A stretch of DNA of 64,000 bases from Cristatella mucedo. Its lineage: Eukaryota > Bryozoa > Phylactolaemata > Cristatellidae. Of the stretch, positions 27,531 through 37,944 are shown one piece after another (position 1 is the first letter of the stretch; each line of letters opens with the position of its first letter). The position numbers were made by a program, and so were the translations under genes. Below the pieces are notes generated by a model. That model ran no database searches and had not been told where the DNA came from. It worked only from the letters and a program-made list of their open reading frames with translations. The stretch is from positions 736,501 to 800,500 of the forward strand of contig WPIO01000005.1 of NCBI GenBank assembly GCA_009760855.2, read 5' to 3'.

Positions 27531-27566
27531 CCGTCGCTAGTACTCAGGCCGTCGCTAGTACTCAGG
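27531..27566. repeat. Two and a half tandem copies of an 18-bp unit
   Basis: CCGTCGCTAGTACTCAGG is repeated twice directly, and its first bases recur a third time. Confidence 0.8.
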
Positions 27567-29100
27567 CCGTGGGACAGTCGCCCAAAGGAGGCACGCTTCA
27601 TCGCGACCGTTGCCGACCGACCAGTCGTTGCCGAGTACGCCTTCCGCGCCCAGGCAACAACACAGCAGCGTAGCTTCGTTGATCACGTGGTTTTTCGGGA
27701 ATTGCCTCCTTTGCGCCAGCCTCGCTGGTCTCCCCAGTCGCGGTCCTCCTCGCGGGTCAAATCCACCGCGTGACCGGTCACGCGGGTCAACTCAGCTGTT
27801 CGGGATTCGCTTGCAAACGCGGCTGGCTCCGCTAGCTACACCGTCCGGTGTCGCTGGTAGCGTCCGCACGCATGCATTTGGCCAATAGTCGTGCTTCGCA
27901 GAGTCGGACGCCTCTGCAGCTCACAGCCAATGCCATCCCTCTAGACTACGTCCTGAACTGCAATTCTCGATTATCATTCATTCTATCTCCCTTACGTACG
28001 TTCGATACATTTGAACACTCACTCCTTTTACACGGTCAGCCGCACCGGTCTCGCTGCTTAACTCTACTGCTAAGCCCTCATAGATTGGCATCGCCTCTAA
28101 AATGTAGAGTTCGCGAGGGGCAAACACTTCCTGTATATCCACCGAACTCATGCGGCACCCTAATGTCTATGTACATGGGCCGGCGACCCTCTTCTAACCT
28201 TGCTCCTCCTAGTCCTCTAGGTAAATCCATTAACCCACCCAATAGCCTTCACACACCACATCCATCACTCGCCCTGCACAGCTGGCTGGCGGTAGGTCTG
28301 AAAGATGAAGGGGCAGCTCGGGCAGTCCACTCTCGATGCCCGAGTAGAGAGCAGCGAAACCGCCTCTCGCAGGCCTCGTCGGGAGAACGTATGGTCTGTG
28401 CGGCAGGAACAGGGGCGCACTGTACAAGTTAAAGGCTAGCCGATTCAAAAGCCTCATCGATGTAGTCGTAGAAGAGCATCGATGGCTATCGTCATCGCTT
28501 GGCTTGAAGTGAACAATGCAGGATTGCTCACAGCAGCAAGACTCGAACCCTGCGGAGCACAGCACAGGCCATTCTGAATGAGATGCATTCTTAGGGCAGC
28601 GGAAGTTTCTTGTGTGGCCTGGCTGTGGATCGAGCAGCACGTCGGCTAGCACAGCTGCCGACTCTTTTTCCTCGGATGCACTGATGAGCAGGATGCATCC
28701 TCATCTCAGGCGTCTTGGCTCGGCTTCTTGTGAAGGCAGGCACAGGCCCGGAGAGCCCTGGTGCCACTCACTCACGTCGCTCCGGCACACACGAGGGACG
28801 CTACGGCAGCGTCCGTCCCCATGCCCGAGTGGGTTGGCCTTAAAAACGATGACACACTTCAGTGTAGCCTCTGGCGTTGTACTGTCCAGTGAAGCCTCAA
28901 CGATGGCAATAGTGACCTCTGGCCGCCCATTTGAGAAATGATGCGACACACTCGGCGCATCGCCGAAGCTTGGCACTGCTCGCCTGAGCAGCCACTTCAA
29001 AACAAACAGTGAAGTTTGGTACCAGTTCGTCAAGCTGCAGGACCGGGCCTGCAGCCGTTTTTAGGTGCGAACGCATCGGCAAGAGATTTCTTGATAACAT

Positions 29101-30487
29101 TCAGTGTTTGTTTCCCTCTATCCAACTCCAGGTAAACTACGAGAACCTCGCCGTTCTTGAAAGGTTGAATTTTATTTGTGCATGCAGTCTTGTCTTAGCT
29201 ATTCACCACCACCGTCAAGCTTCACAGCTTCACCAGTCACGCTTCGATTAGCCGTCGTCTGTTGCCCTATCGGTGCGAAAGTCTTTCACTGCTACCACTT
29301 GTGGTGCGTCTCATGGTGACACGGGTGAAAACGGAACCAAAAATATGACTCTCCTTCATTCCTCTCGTGACGTTGGCATTATCTCACCAATACGGTGGGT
29401 ACGTCATCCCCTCAAGGCCTATCCTCGTCCCAGTCATTAAGAGCCCTTAGCCCGTGGCGGTCTGGGGGATAACGTCAAGGTAATGGTTGCCGGGTTAAAG
29501 GGCACTTAGTTTATATTACAGGCGCAGGCGCTATGCAATATACGGAGAACCCTAGATAATGACAAGCTACAGGGGACGCGTAATGACAAGGGGGCCTCAC
29601 AGTCGTGGGCATGTCGGCCAATCGGCAACCCCAGCCATCCTCGATGATATCTTGCTGCATTGTCCGTTGTCAGCGAGTATTAAGCGAACGATCGCCAAAG
29701 CTAAATGTGACTGTGTAACTAAGATCCGTGCCCGACAATACTGACGTCCTAACTCTTAGAGAAATTCAGCCGTAACGCCTCAAACCAAATTGCTCGCCTT
29801 CTGGTCTTGACAACGGTCAAGGGCAGTCTTAGCACAGCAAGGTGACCTCTCAGCAGGTCATATCGCGTATTGACAGCCAACAGGCTAGGTGGTTCCAAGT
29901 AGTTTTCATATATCACCATCCAGGAAAGACGAGTCCAGGCGTCTAATATTGTCCTCTCTGTTGTTGAGCCGCGAAACCTGAATACTTGAATTGCTCAACT
30001 ACAGAGTTCTCACGAAAATTCTGTGATGTCAGTCCGGGGACAAGGTAGTTGCTCGTGGCGAGCTGATGGATACCGTCATCCTCTCTTGGGGCATCAGCCT
30101 TCCGTAGTTTGATGGCAGAACAATCGTGTCTTATCAGACGTGTAAGTTCCCAACACTCCATGCAACACAAGGATTGGGATGGCGATGCTCCCTCCCTAAA
30201 AAAATAACCGAAAGCACTTTCAGTTATTCATTAGACACCAGTACGACGTCAGAAATCCTTCAAGTAGTCCGTAAACCCTGAGGGCGAAGATGCTGGGGGT
30301 GTGCAGATGTGCAAGATGCAGCTTTCTCAGTCTGAGCAACCATGTTAGTTCTCACTTTAAATTGTTTTCAACTCATGAATTGTTTATTTAAATTGACATC
30401 ACACACCAAATTAAAAATTGCGTTTTCGCTTCTAAATATTTCCTAGAATAAACAGGCAAAGATTTTAGAACCAATTTTCAGCATTAT
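29101..30487. other. No supportable feature
   Basis: No coding or repeat signal recognised. Confidence 0.45.
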
Positions 30488-32486
30488 AATCCTTGTGATC
30501 TAGCTAATCGCTTCTCCAGCTTCTTTGTCAACAAGATAGACAAGGTCTGGGAGTCTATCCCTAGGGTGGAAGCAACCCCGTGGTATCTTGTTTCTCAATT
30601 CCATACACTCATACACTCATATACTCATACACTCATATACCTCAATGTCTACATTCAAGGAGCCCACTAATGACCTTGTTCTGAAGCTTGTATCTCAATT
30701 AAAAAAAGAAAACTAATTCTCTAGACCCTATTCCCATTATCCTGCTTCTAAGATGCATAGATCTGCTGCTGCCATGCATAACCAACATCATAAATATGTC
30801 ATTAGTCCCAGGTCATGCCCCAGCACCTTTAAAAAATCCTGTAAACAGGCCACTACTCAAAAAAGCAACATTAGAATAAGAGAACTTGAGTAACTACCGC
30901 CCAGTCTTCCTTGTACAGCTCCCATAACAGACACTAGAACTAGTCGTTGCAGACCAGCTGAACACATATATTGAAACTTCAAACCTTGCTAGTAAGTTCT
31001 AATCTGATTTTTGAGCTAATCACTCTACAAACACAGCATTGCTTCGGGCATATAACGACCTACTTAGGAATGGCGACTTAGGTAGAGTCTCTGCTTGTTT
31101 AGCGCGATCATTCGGAAGCTTTTGATAATATCGATCACCAAGTTCTTCTTGAACGTCTCTTATCTTGTCTGGGCATCAATGGAACTGCACTGCAGTGGTT
31201 CAGGTCCTATCTCAGTGAGAGATTCAAGGGTATTCATATGAATGGACACGATCATCCGAGTTACCGTCTGAACTATGGGGTAAATCAGGGATGTATGCTT
31301 GGTCTCGTGCTTTTCACGGCTTGTACTCTGCCTCTTGCCGATGTAATTGCCAGGCATAACCAAGGCTTTCACTTCTATGCAGATACATACCCAACTTCTA
31401 TGTAGATGACAGTTGCACCTTTGCTTTGATCCCCACAGCCCTGGAGCACATCGAACTCTCTAAACTCCCTTGCTGCATGTATTGATGACATTCGCTTATG
31501 GATGGCAGCAAACTTTCTTAAATTGAATGATGACAAAACCAACTTGATAGTTGCAGGAAAACCAAGTGTGATTCAGAAACTGAAAAGGTTATGCTCACAA
31601 TTGGCTCTGCCAGCATATCTCTTTGAATCTCTCGTTGAATCTGCACACAATCTAGGCACCCTGTTCCAACGTGCCCTTTAATTAGACAACCAGATCCGCT
31701 CCACAGTAAACCCTGCCTACTTTCATTTACACGACACTGCTAAAATTCGGCTTGTTTAGATAAGTATATCACGTGTAAATTGGTCCTAGGAAGTGTGACA
31801 TCCCTTCTTGACTTCTGTAACTCTCTGCTTGCTGGCCTACCGGCCTGTGCAATCGGATGCTTACAGCTGGTGCAAAACTTAGCAGCTAGGCTTGTCTGTC
31901 GTGAGCATCGCCATTGCCACATCTCACCACTTCTCGCCGACCTGGACAGGATCCCAGTCAAGCAACGCATTGACTTTAAGGTTTTGTCACTCACTTTCAG
32001 GTACCTACATTCTTTGGCTCCAACCTACCTATCAGATCTACTCCCCCACCAGGCCAAGCGTTGTACCACCTGCTTTTCGGAATCTAACTGTATAACTATA
32101 GCTCGTACAAACCTCAAATCTTTTAGAGACCGGGCCTTTAGTTGCATGCTCCCAAAGCCAGGAACTCACTCCCGACTTGTGTCACGACATCTCTTGACTT
32201 GACCTCATTTAAAAGGAAACTAAAAACGCACCTATTTATCATATAATTTAGTGGATGTATGGGATTTGTCTTTTATGTGCTTATGTGTGCTGACATTGCG
32301 CATGCTGCCACTAACCATACTTGCATTCTGACCCTGTGCATGTCACCCCTGACCATGTTATTCTTGTTATTTATTGAGCATTTACCAATAACCATTTGGT
32401 CGTGCTTTCTTTGCAGCAATTTCAAAGTGCATATACAGAGATTGAGCTCTCTAAGGGGAATATATCAAATGTATTATTGTTATTGA
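30488..32486 (+). mobile_element. LINE family A, long degenerate plus-strand copy with RT traces
   Basis: Starts in the region before the RT domain (CDLANRFSSFFVNKIDKVWE) and runs through RT traces: HSTNTALLRAYNDLLRNGDL-like, QWFRSYLSERFKGIHMNG-like, and the ADD region near 31380-31430. The C-terminal part (LQLVQNLAARLVCREHRHCH at 31866) and the 3' UTR, stem-loop and ATT tail near 32470 follow. Numerous frameshifts and stops make it a pseudogene. Confidence 0.85.
30603..30643. repeat. Tandem ATACACTCAT decamer
   Basis: About four copies of ATACACTCAT/ATATACTCAT within the LINE copy. Confidence 0.85.
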
Positions 32487-32495
32487 TATAGTTAG

Positions 32496-32972
32496 GTATG
32501 GCAGCAGTAGATCCATATATTATAAAAAAACAGGGCAGTGGGAATAGGGTCCAGAAGACTAGTCTCTTTGATTTGGACTATAACTTCAGGACGATGTCAC
32601 TAGTGACCTACTTGAATGTAGACACTGAGACGCAGCATGAAATTGAAGAACAGGATTCCAGGGCGGGATGCAGCCATCTAAGTGATAAACTCCCTGATCT
32701 TGTCTATCAACGTACAAAGAAGCTAGAAAAGCGATCATCTAGATCTTCACAATGATCACTAGGTAAGGAGCTAATTTAGGAGCTGTAAACGATATGGTTG
32801 ATCGTAGACGTTCGTGATTTTAGCTAGTGCATCTGTGAATCAACATTTTTTTATAGAAGCTAGACTTGGCCTTTGCGACGATCGATTGGTACGACCTGTA
32901 GTAGTCCTCGAATGCCCGTCGATGGAAAGTCAGTCCGGATCTTGTGTATGCTTATTCAAGCTTGCGCTCATT
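32496..32972 (-). mobile_element. LINE family A 5' coding fragment, minus strand
   Basis: Corresponds to 39628-40100 of the longest copy (GACAGTGGGAATAGGGTCCA-like, and AGAAGCTAGACTTGGCCTTTG). It abuts the 3' tail of the opposite-strand copy. It shares about 260 bp of family sequence with that copy, so the two come from separate insertions. Confidence 0.8.
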
Positions 32973-33106
32973 ATAACTCATTAGAACGAGGTATTTTAAT
33001 GTCTGCAGTAAACCACAAGTGGTCTGGGCGAGGATATGCAGTGTCTTAATTCAGAGGTACAAACCCGTCAAGTATATCAGCCAGAGTCGTGTTGTAATGT
33101 ATCTCC

Positions 33107-33605
33107 GTCTGTAGCTCCATAAAGTCATAAAGACCATATGGATGTTACGCAGGAGAGTTTTGTATAGCACACTCTCAGCCTAAGCAGCTTTCGGTACGCA
33201 TTCGGTAGCCAACAGACTTCGTCTAAAGCAACAAAGAGAAAGTGGCAAGCATAGCACAGTGAGGAGAGCAGTAGAGGTACTGAGTACCGTGGAAGTAGCA
33301 GCTCAGGACTGCTGAAAAGGATTAGCCATAGTCGGCAGCAGAAGGGAAGTTGTAATTGCATAAGAATTGTGGAAGCGAGTTCCACAGTCTAGGACCTTCA
33401 GAACTAAAGCTTGTGTCACCAAAGGTCTTTAAGCAGAGGAATGGGACAGCTAATTTATTGTCCATACAGGACCTGAGGGTGCGAACAGGCCGAAACTGGT
33501 GCAGCAGTTCAGCTAGGTACGAAGGAGCCAAGCCGTGGTGGGCCTTGTAGGTCAGCGTAAGAACTTTGCTATGTATCCGTTGCTCAACCGGCATCCATCC
33601 TAGCT
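33107..33605 (-). mobile_element. LINE family B, 3' part (downstream half of a split copy)
   Basis: Minus sense: RELGWMPVEQRIHSKVLTLT, GLAPSYLAELLHQF, then FGDTSFSSEGPRLWNSLPQF and the 3' UTR. It continues the copy at 34465-35180 once the inserted family A element is removed. Confidence 0.85.
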
Positions 33606-34464
33606 CTCGAAATCTAGGTGTCATATTCCAAAGCGACCTCTCGTTAGACAATCATATCAGCTCCACAGTCAAATCCGCCTATTTTCAGCTTCATAACATT
33701 GCTAAAATTCGGGCTTGTTTAGATAAAGATACCACGTCCAAGTTGGTCAATGCATTCGTGACATCCCGTCTCGACTTCTACAACTCACTGCTTACTGGCC
33801 TACCAGCATGTGCGATCAGGCGATTGCAGCTGGTGCAAAACTCTGCAGCTAGGCTTGTCTGTCGTGAGCGTCGCAGTTGCCACATTACTCCACTTCTCGC
33901 CGACCTGCACTGGCTACCAGTGAAGCAACGGATTGACTTCAAGGTTTTGTCGCTCACTTTTAGGTCCCTTCATTCTATGGCTCCAGCCTATCTGTCATAT
34001 ATACTACCCCATCAGGCCAAGCATCGTACCACCCGCTTTTCGGAATCCAACAGTCTAGAAATACCTCATACAAACCTCAAATCCTTTGGAGACCGTGCAT
34101 TTAGTTCATATGCTCCCAAAGCCTGGAACTCCCTCCTGACCTGCGTCAGAACATCCCATGACCTGACCACATTTAAAAGGAACATAAAAACACACCTATT
34201 TAGGACAGCATTTAGTGGGTCCCTGTGATTCGTCCTTGATGTGCTTATGCATGCTGACACTGTGCATGCTGCCACTAACCACATTTGCATGCTGACCCTG
34301 TGCATGTCACCCCTAACCATATTATTCATTTTGTTTGTTTTTCAAGCATGATTTTACTTACCATTCAATTGCATTTCACTTTACAGCAAATGTAAAGCGC
34401 CTAGAGAGAGATTAAGTTCTCTGAGAGCACTTTATCAAGTGAATTATTCTTATTGTTATTATTA
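33606..34464 (+). mobile_element. LINE family A, best-preserved 3' part
   Basis: From just inside the insertion point the frame stays open to 34228: RNLGVIFQSDLSLDNHISST, AYFQLHNIAKIRACLDKDTT, LQLVQNSAARLVCRERRSCH, LLADLHWLPVKQRIDFKVL, PKAWNSLLTCVRTS and HLFRTAFSGSL before the stop. The 3' UTR, stem-loop and ATT/CTT tail to 34464 follow. It has no stops in this part, so it is probably among the youngest copies, but it is 5'-truncated and lacks the RT core. Confidence 0.92.
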
Positions 34465-35180
34465 AAGGAGACACAAGCTCAAACCTGTTGGACTTGAAGA
34501 CTAGCATTGCAGCCATATTCATTGTCAGCTGCAGTGGCCTAGTGGCCTTTTTTGGTAGCCCAGCCAAAAGCGATTTACAATAATCAAGCCAAGACAAACT
34601 AAGGAGCTAATTAAAAGTTTTGCAAGCCACTGTGAAAGACAGCCCTAATCTTGGATAGGGATCGGACGTGATGGCTAGCTATACAAGCAGTCTTCTGAAT
34701 GAAGCTTTAAAAATTTAGGCAGCAGTCGAAAACGACACCTACATTTCGAGCACTCAGTGATGGTCGAACGACAGCATCACCTATTAGAAGAACAAAGCCT
34801 TTTAATCGAGCCACACGCTTAGGGGGTCCTATGAGCAGCAGTTCGGTTTCATCGTCATTTAGTTTCAAGAAGTTTTCCGACATCCAGGAGTGAACGCTGC
34901 CAAGGCAGGCATTCAGTTTCTCAGTTGCTGCAGCAGATTCCGATGGTTTGAATGACAAATACAACTGAGTATCGTCAGCATAAAAGTGATATCCTATTCC
35001 ATGGGCCTTAATAACTTTTCCCAGAGATTGAGTTTAAATGGAGAACAGCAAGGGACTGAGTACAGACCCTTGAGGGACTCAGCATGTTACCCGTCTCGTG
35101 TGTGAGACCTAACCCCCACACGAAGCCGATTGAACACGATCAGACAAGCACGATTTAAACCAAGCCAGTGCTTCGTCTGC
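34465..35180 (-). mobile_element. LINE family B, RT part (upstream half of a split copy)
   Basis: Minus sense: FYADDTQLYLSFKPSES around 34920-34985 (a family-typical YADD reverse transcriptase motif, readable across a frame change), then SWMSENFLKLNDDETELLLI, LSARNVGVVFD and LQLTMNMAAMLVFKSNRFEL. It stops where the family A insert begins. Confidence 0.82.
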
Positions 35181-37649
35181 CAGACCAATCTGCCAATGAT
35201 GAGGAGTCAGTCAGTGCACACAATTTGTTGCTTAAGATGTCAGATAAGTTATCAAAAGGAATTTTGAAATCAGCCATAACTAGGGAAGATCGATTTCTTG
35301 CTCACAAAGTCAATGTGAGACCAGAGAAATCTGAGATAAAAGAGGACTTTGTACCTGGAGGCGATAGACTACTGCAACCATTGGTCATACTTATTACGAC
35401 TACACGGAATCACACTTTTTGTTTTTGGCTATTGTTACTAGATCTAGTTTGCAGATGCAGTTGAAACGAGGCGTGTGCTGGTAGAAGTTTCAATCTAGCT
35501 CCATCAAACACTTTTACTCGGTACAAATAAGGGCTCATCGTTCACAGGAGAAGCTCTAAACTGTCGCTACGGTTGTGGTCAAACATGGATCCATAGGTGC
35601 AATTGATCTCGTACAAATGGCAGCCGTAGTTCCCATAGCTAGAAACATACTATGATTTATAAGTGTATATTACAAGCCTTGTCCACTGGGCCAGCTGGCT
35701 AGCACTCTTCGTCGTCGTCATTCAATACGAATTTGTTCATGCCTTCACAGCCTGTTGAACTTCAATTCAACTTCTATCCTTGGATAACGACTTCTCTCTA
35801 ACGTAAATAAGCGCCTCCTTGAGAATTTAATTTGAGACCGCTCATCAAGTAATCTTGTGTCCAAATCTAGATAACAAGCAAGTGGGAACTCGTGTAATGT
35901 CGGGAGCAGTGTCTGCCGAATAGCTCTAGCTTAGGTGAGCTCGGCCAGGGATTAGCAAATTGTAGCTGGCTAAGGATTGGTGTCTCTGTAACTCCTGCCT
36001 AGATTATTTTTCTCTGAGAATGCCAAAGAAATTCGGAGAAATGGGAAAAATAACGATTTAATTAGCTGTACGTTTTCTATGAAAACCTTAACGTTATTTA
36101 GCCAGCATTATGCTGTTACCAGATAATCAATCTTTTCAGAAGCAGTACTACACTGTCACCTCATTGCCATGTCTTTATATTTTTTAGAGATTTCCAGCAT
36201 CAATCCTCGCCCACAAAATGCAGTAATATCACCGATGTCATCGCATTTGGAGGCAGCACACTTAAGCTCCCGGGCAATCGCCAAAGCTCGGAGTTAGGCG
36301 AGTAAGCTTGCTTCTTGACAATTTCTGAACGCTTGTTACGGTGTAGTACCCAGACAGGTGGATCACATTAGCAATTTTTTTAAACTCAATGTTACCAGAT
36401 TTTACATAGTAAAATGAAAACTTTCACGAATAAAAAATACCAGTCGACAAACGAAGCCAGTGGTGTGTGAGACGGTCGGGAGATTTACTACATTCCGCGT
36501 GCTGCAAGAATCTATCGTCGCATAAGGCCACCCGTGTTCATAATATCCGAGCCAGAATGAAAATAGAGCGTCTGGTTTTTGGATTTTCAGATCAGCGTAA
36601 TGGCAGCAGCAGCTCGTTCAGCTGGGAATGTGTCATGAGATTTCGATGGGCGTGTCCGCCGGAAGTGCTGGCTCGCAGGCAGTAATCGTCGTCATCCGAC
36701 ATAGCGGCTTCGGCGCTCAAGTCCTCTGCCACCAACTCAAACGGGTGGCAATTAGAAGTGGAGTTGGTGCATAAAGAGGCCGACTAGTGACTCACAAATG
36801 CTAGTTGCAGTTGCTTAGGTTTTCAAACGGTAGCAGCACACGGCACTAGTAAATAGCGTCACTGCCTTAATGCAACAGTCCCATTACCGTAGAAAATTCT
36901 ACTCGAATGCCACTGAGGGCTATATCTGTGAAGCAGACAGCAATTCCATGCAAATCATTTGTCGAAGTTCGTAGAATGACTGGGTTATTCGCATCCCAAA
37001 GCATAGCTGACTAATTTTTACATATGATATGTCCCTTTCTTATAGGTAGTAATGCAGGAACAACTAACAGCTAACAACTTCTCTAAGGCTTTAATAATCT
37101 AGCTAATTCACAATTCCAACGTTTCAATCCTCTCTACTTAACGTAGCGCAATCCTTGCCAGGGAAACTTATATAAACCTGATACACCCTAATTGTAAAGG
37201 TATCAATGTTGGGCTTTGCCATCTTGTTAGGCTCTAACATTAATTGCTATCCAGGATTTTTATGCAACTTCTCGCAGGTGTCGATTTAGCCATCTCGTCG
37301 TGAGCTGGGCTTCAGTGTGTCTCCAGAACCCTTATGATTTTAGAAAAGTCAGGAAAGTTATCATTTCCCTTGTCTTGAGAGGTGTGAGCATGGAATAGAT
37401 GCTTGAAATGATCTTTTAGCAATAACTTTATTTATTAGTGAATGCAATTCAAGCAAACAAAAATCTGCATATATCTTTGTCGATGCGATAGTGACTGTGA
37501 CAGGCGACGTTATCCCAGGCATCATCATAACAACAGTGTAGTCTGCTCAATTTTTATTCAGCTCGGCAGTTTGTGCGGAATGGTACGAAACACCATTGGC
37601 TTGCATCTAATCAATTTCAAGATTGCCAAACCTGCAGGTCGCTTCAATC
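35181..37649. other. No supportable feature
   Basis: Frames of 70-100 codons at 35168, 36467 and 37442 have no motif; AT-rich. Confidence 0.45.
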
Positions 37650-37930
37650 ACTTTCTGGAGCCTTCCTATCCAACCTTTTTGTTTTCTCTCAGGGCTGTTA
37701 TACCAACCATTCTTCAGTATTTAGTCGCCTCGCCGCGCCGCGAGCACAATTAAACTCTTTTGGTCATTGAGCATGCTCTTCATATGCACTTAAAGTTTGG
37801 AACTTACTTCTGGCTCCTAGCAGCAGCGACCTTAAATAATTTAAATTTCAGAAAAATGCGAATTTGTTCAGGAGAACCTGCCCTTTGCCCCAGCTAGCAT
37901 GCCTAAGCGTTATATAACATTAGCCCTGGT
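37650..37930 (+). mobile_element. CR1-like LINE C-terminal remnant
   Basis: SYALKVWNLLLAPSSSDLK and FQKNANLFRRTCPLPQLA resemble the end of other LINE ORFs, with stops and frame changes. The family is unclear. Confidence 0.45.
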
Positions 37931-37944
37931 TATTGATTGTCTTA

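Larger units (their letters stand above)
26500..29100. other. GC- and CpG-rich region, possible promoter or exons of an unassembled gene
   Basis: CpG-dense compared with the AT-rich surroundings. Two minus-strand stretches look exon-like. About 28794-28922 encodes EVTIAIVEASLDSTTPEATL and VPRVCRSD between a CCAG acceptor and a GTGAGT donor. Near 28540-28690 a frame reads RNFRCPKNASHSEWPVLCSA then GFESCC up to a GTGAGC donor. I cannot connect them into a gene or name a family. Confidence 0.35.

Noticed and set aside
27848-28432. 194-codon plus-strand frame
   Set aside because: Ser/Leu/Pro-rich in a GC-rich region, no domain, no splice or start context; opposite to exon-like segments on the minus strand.
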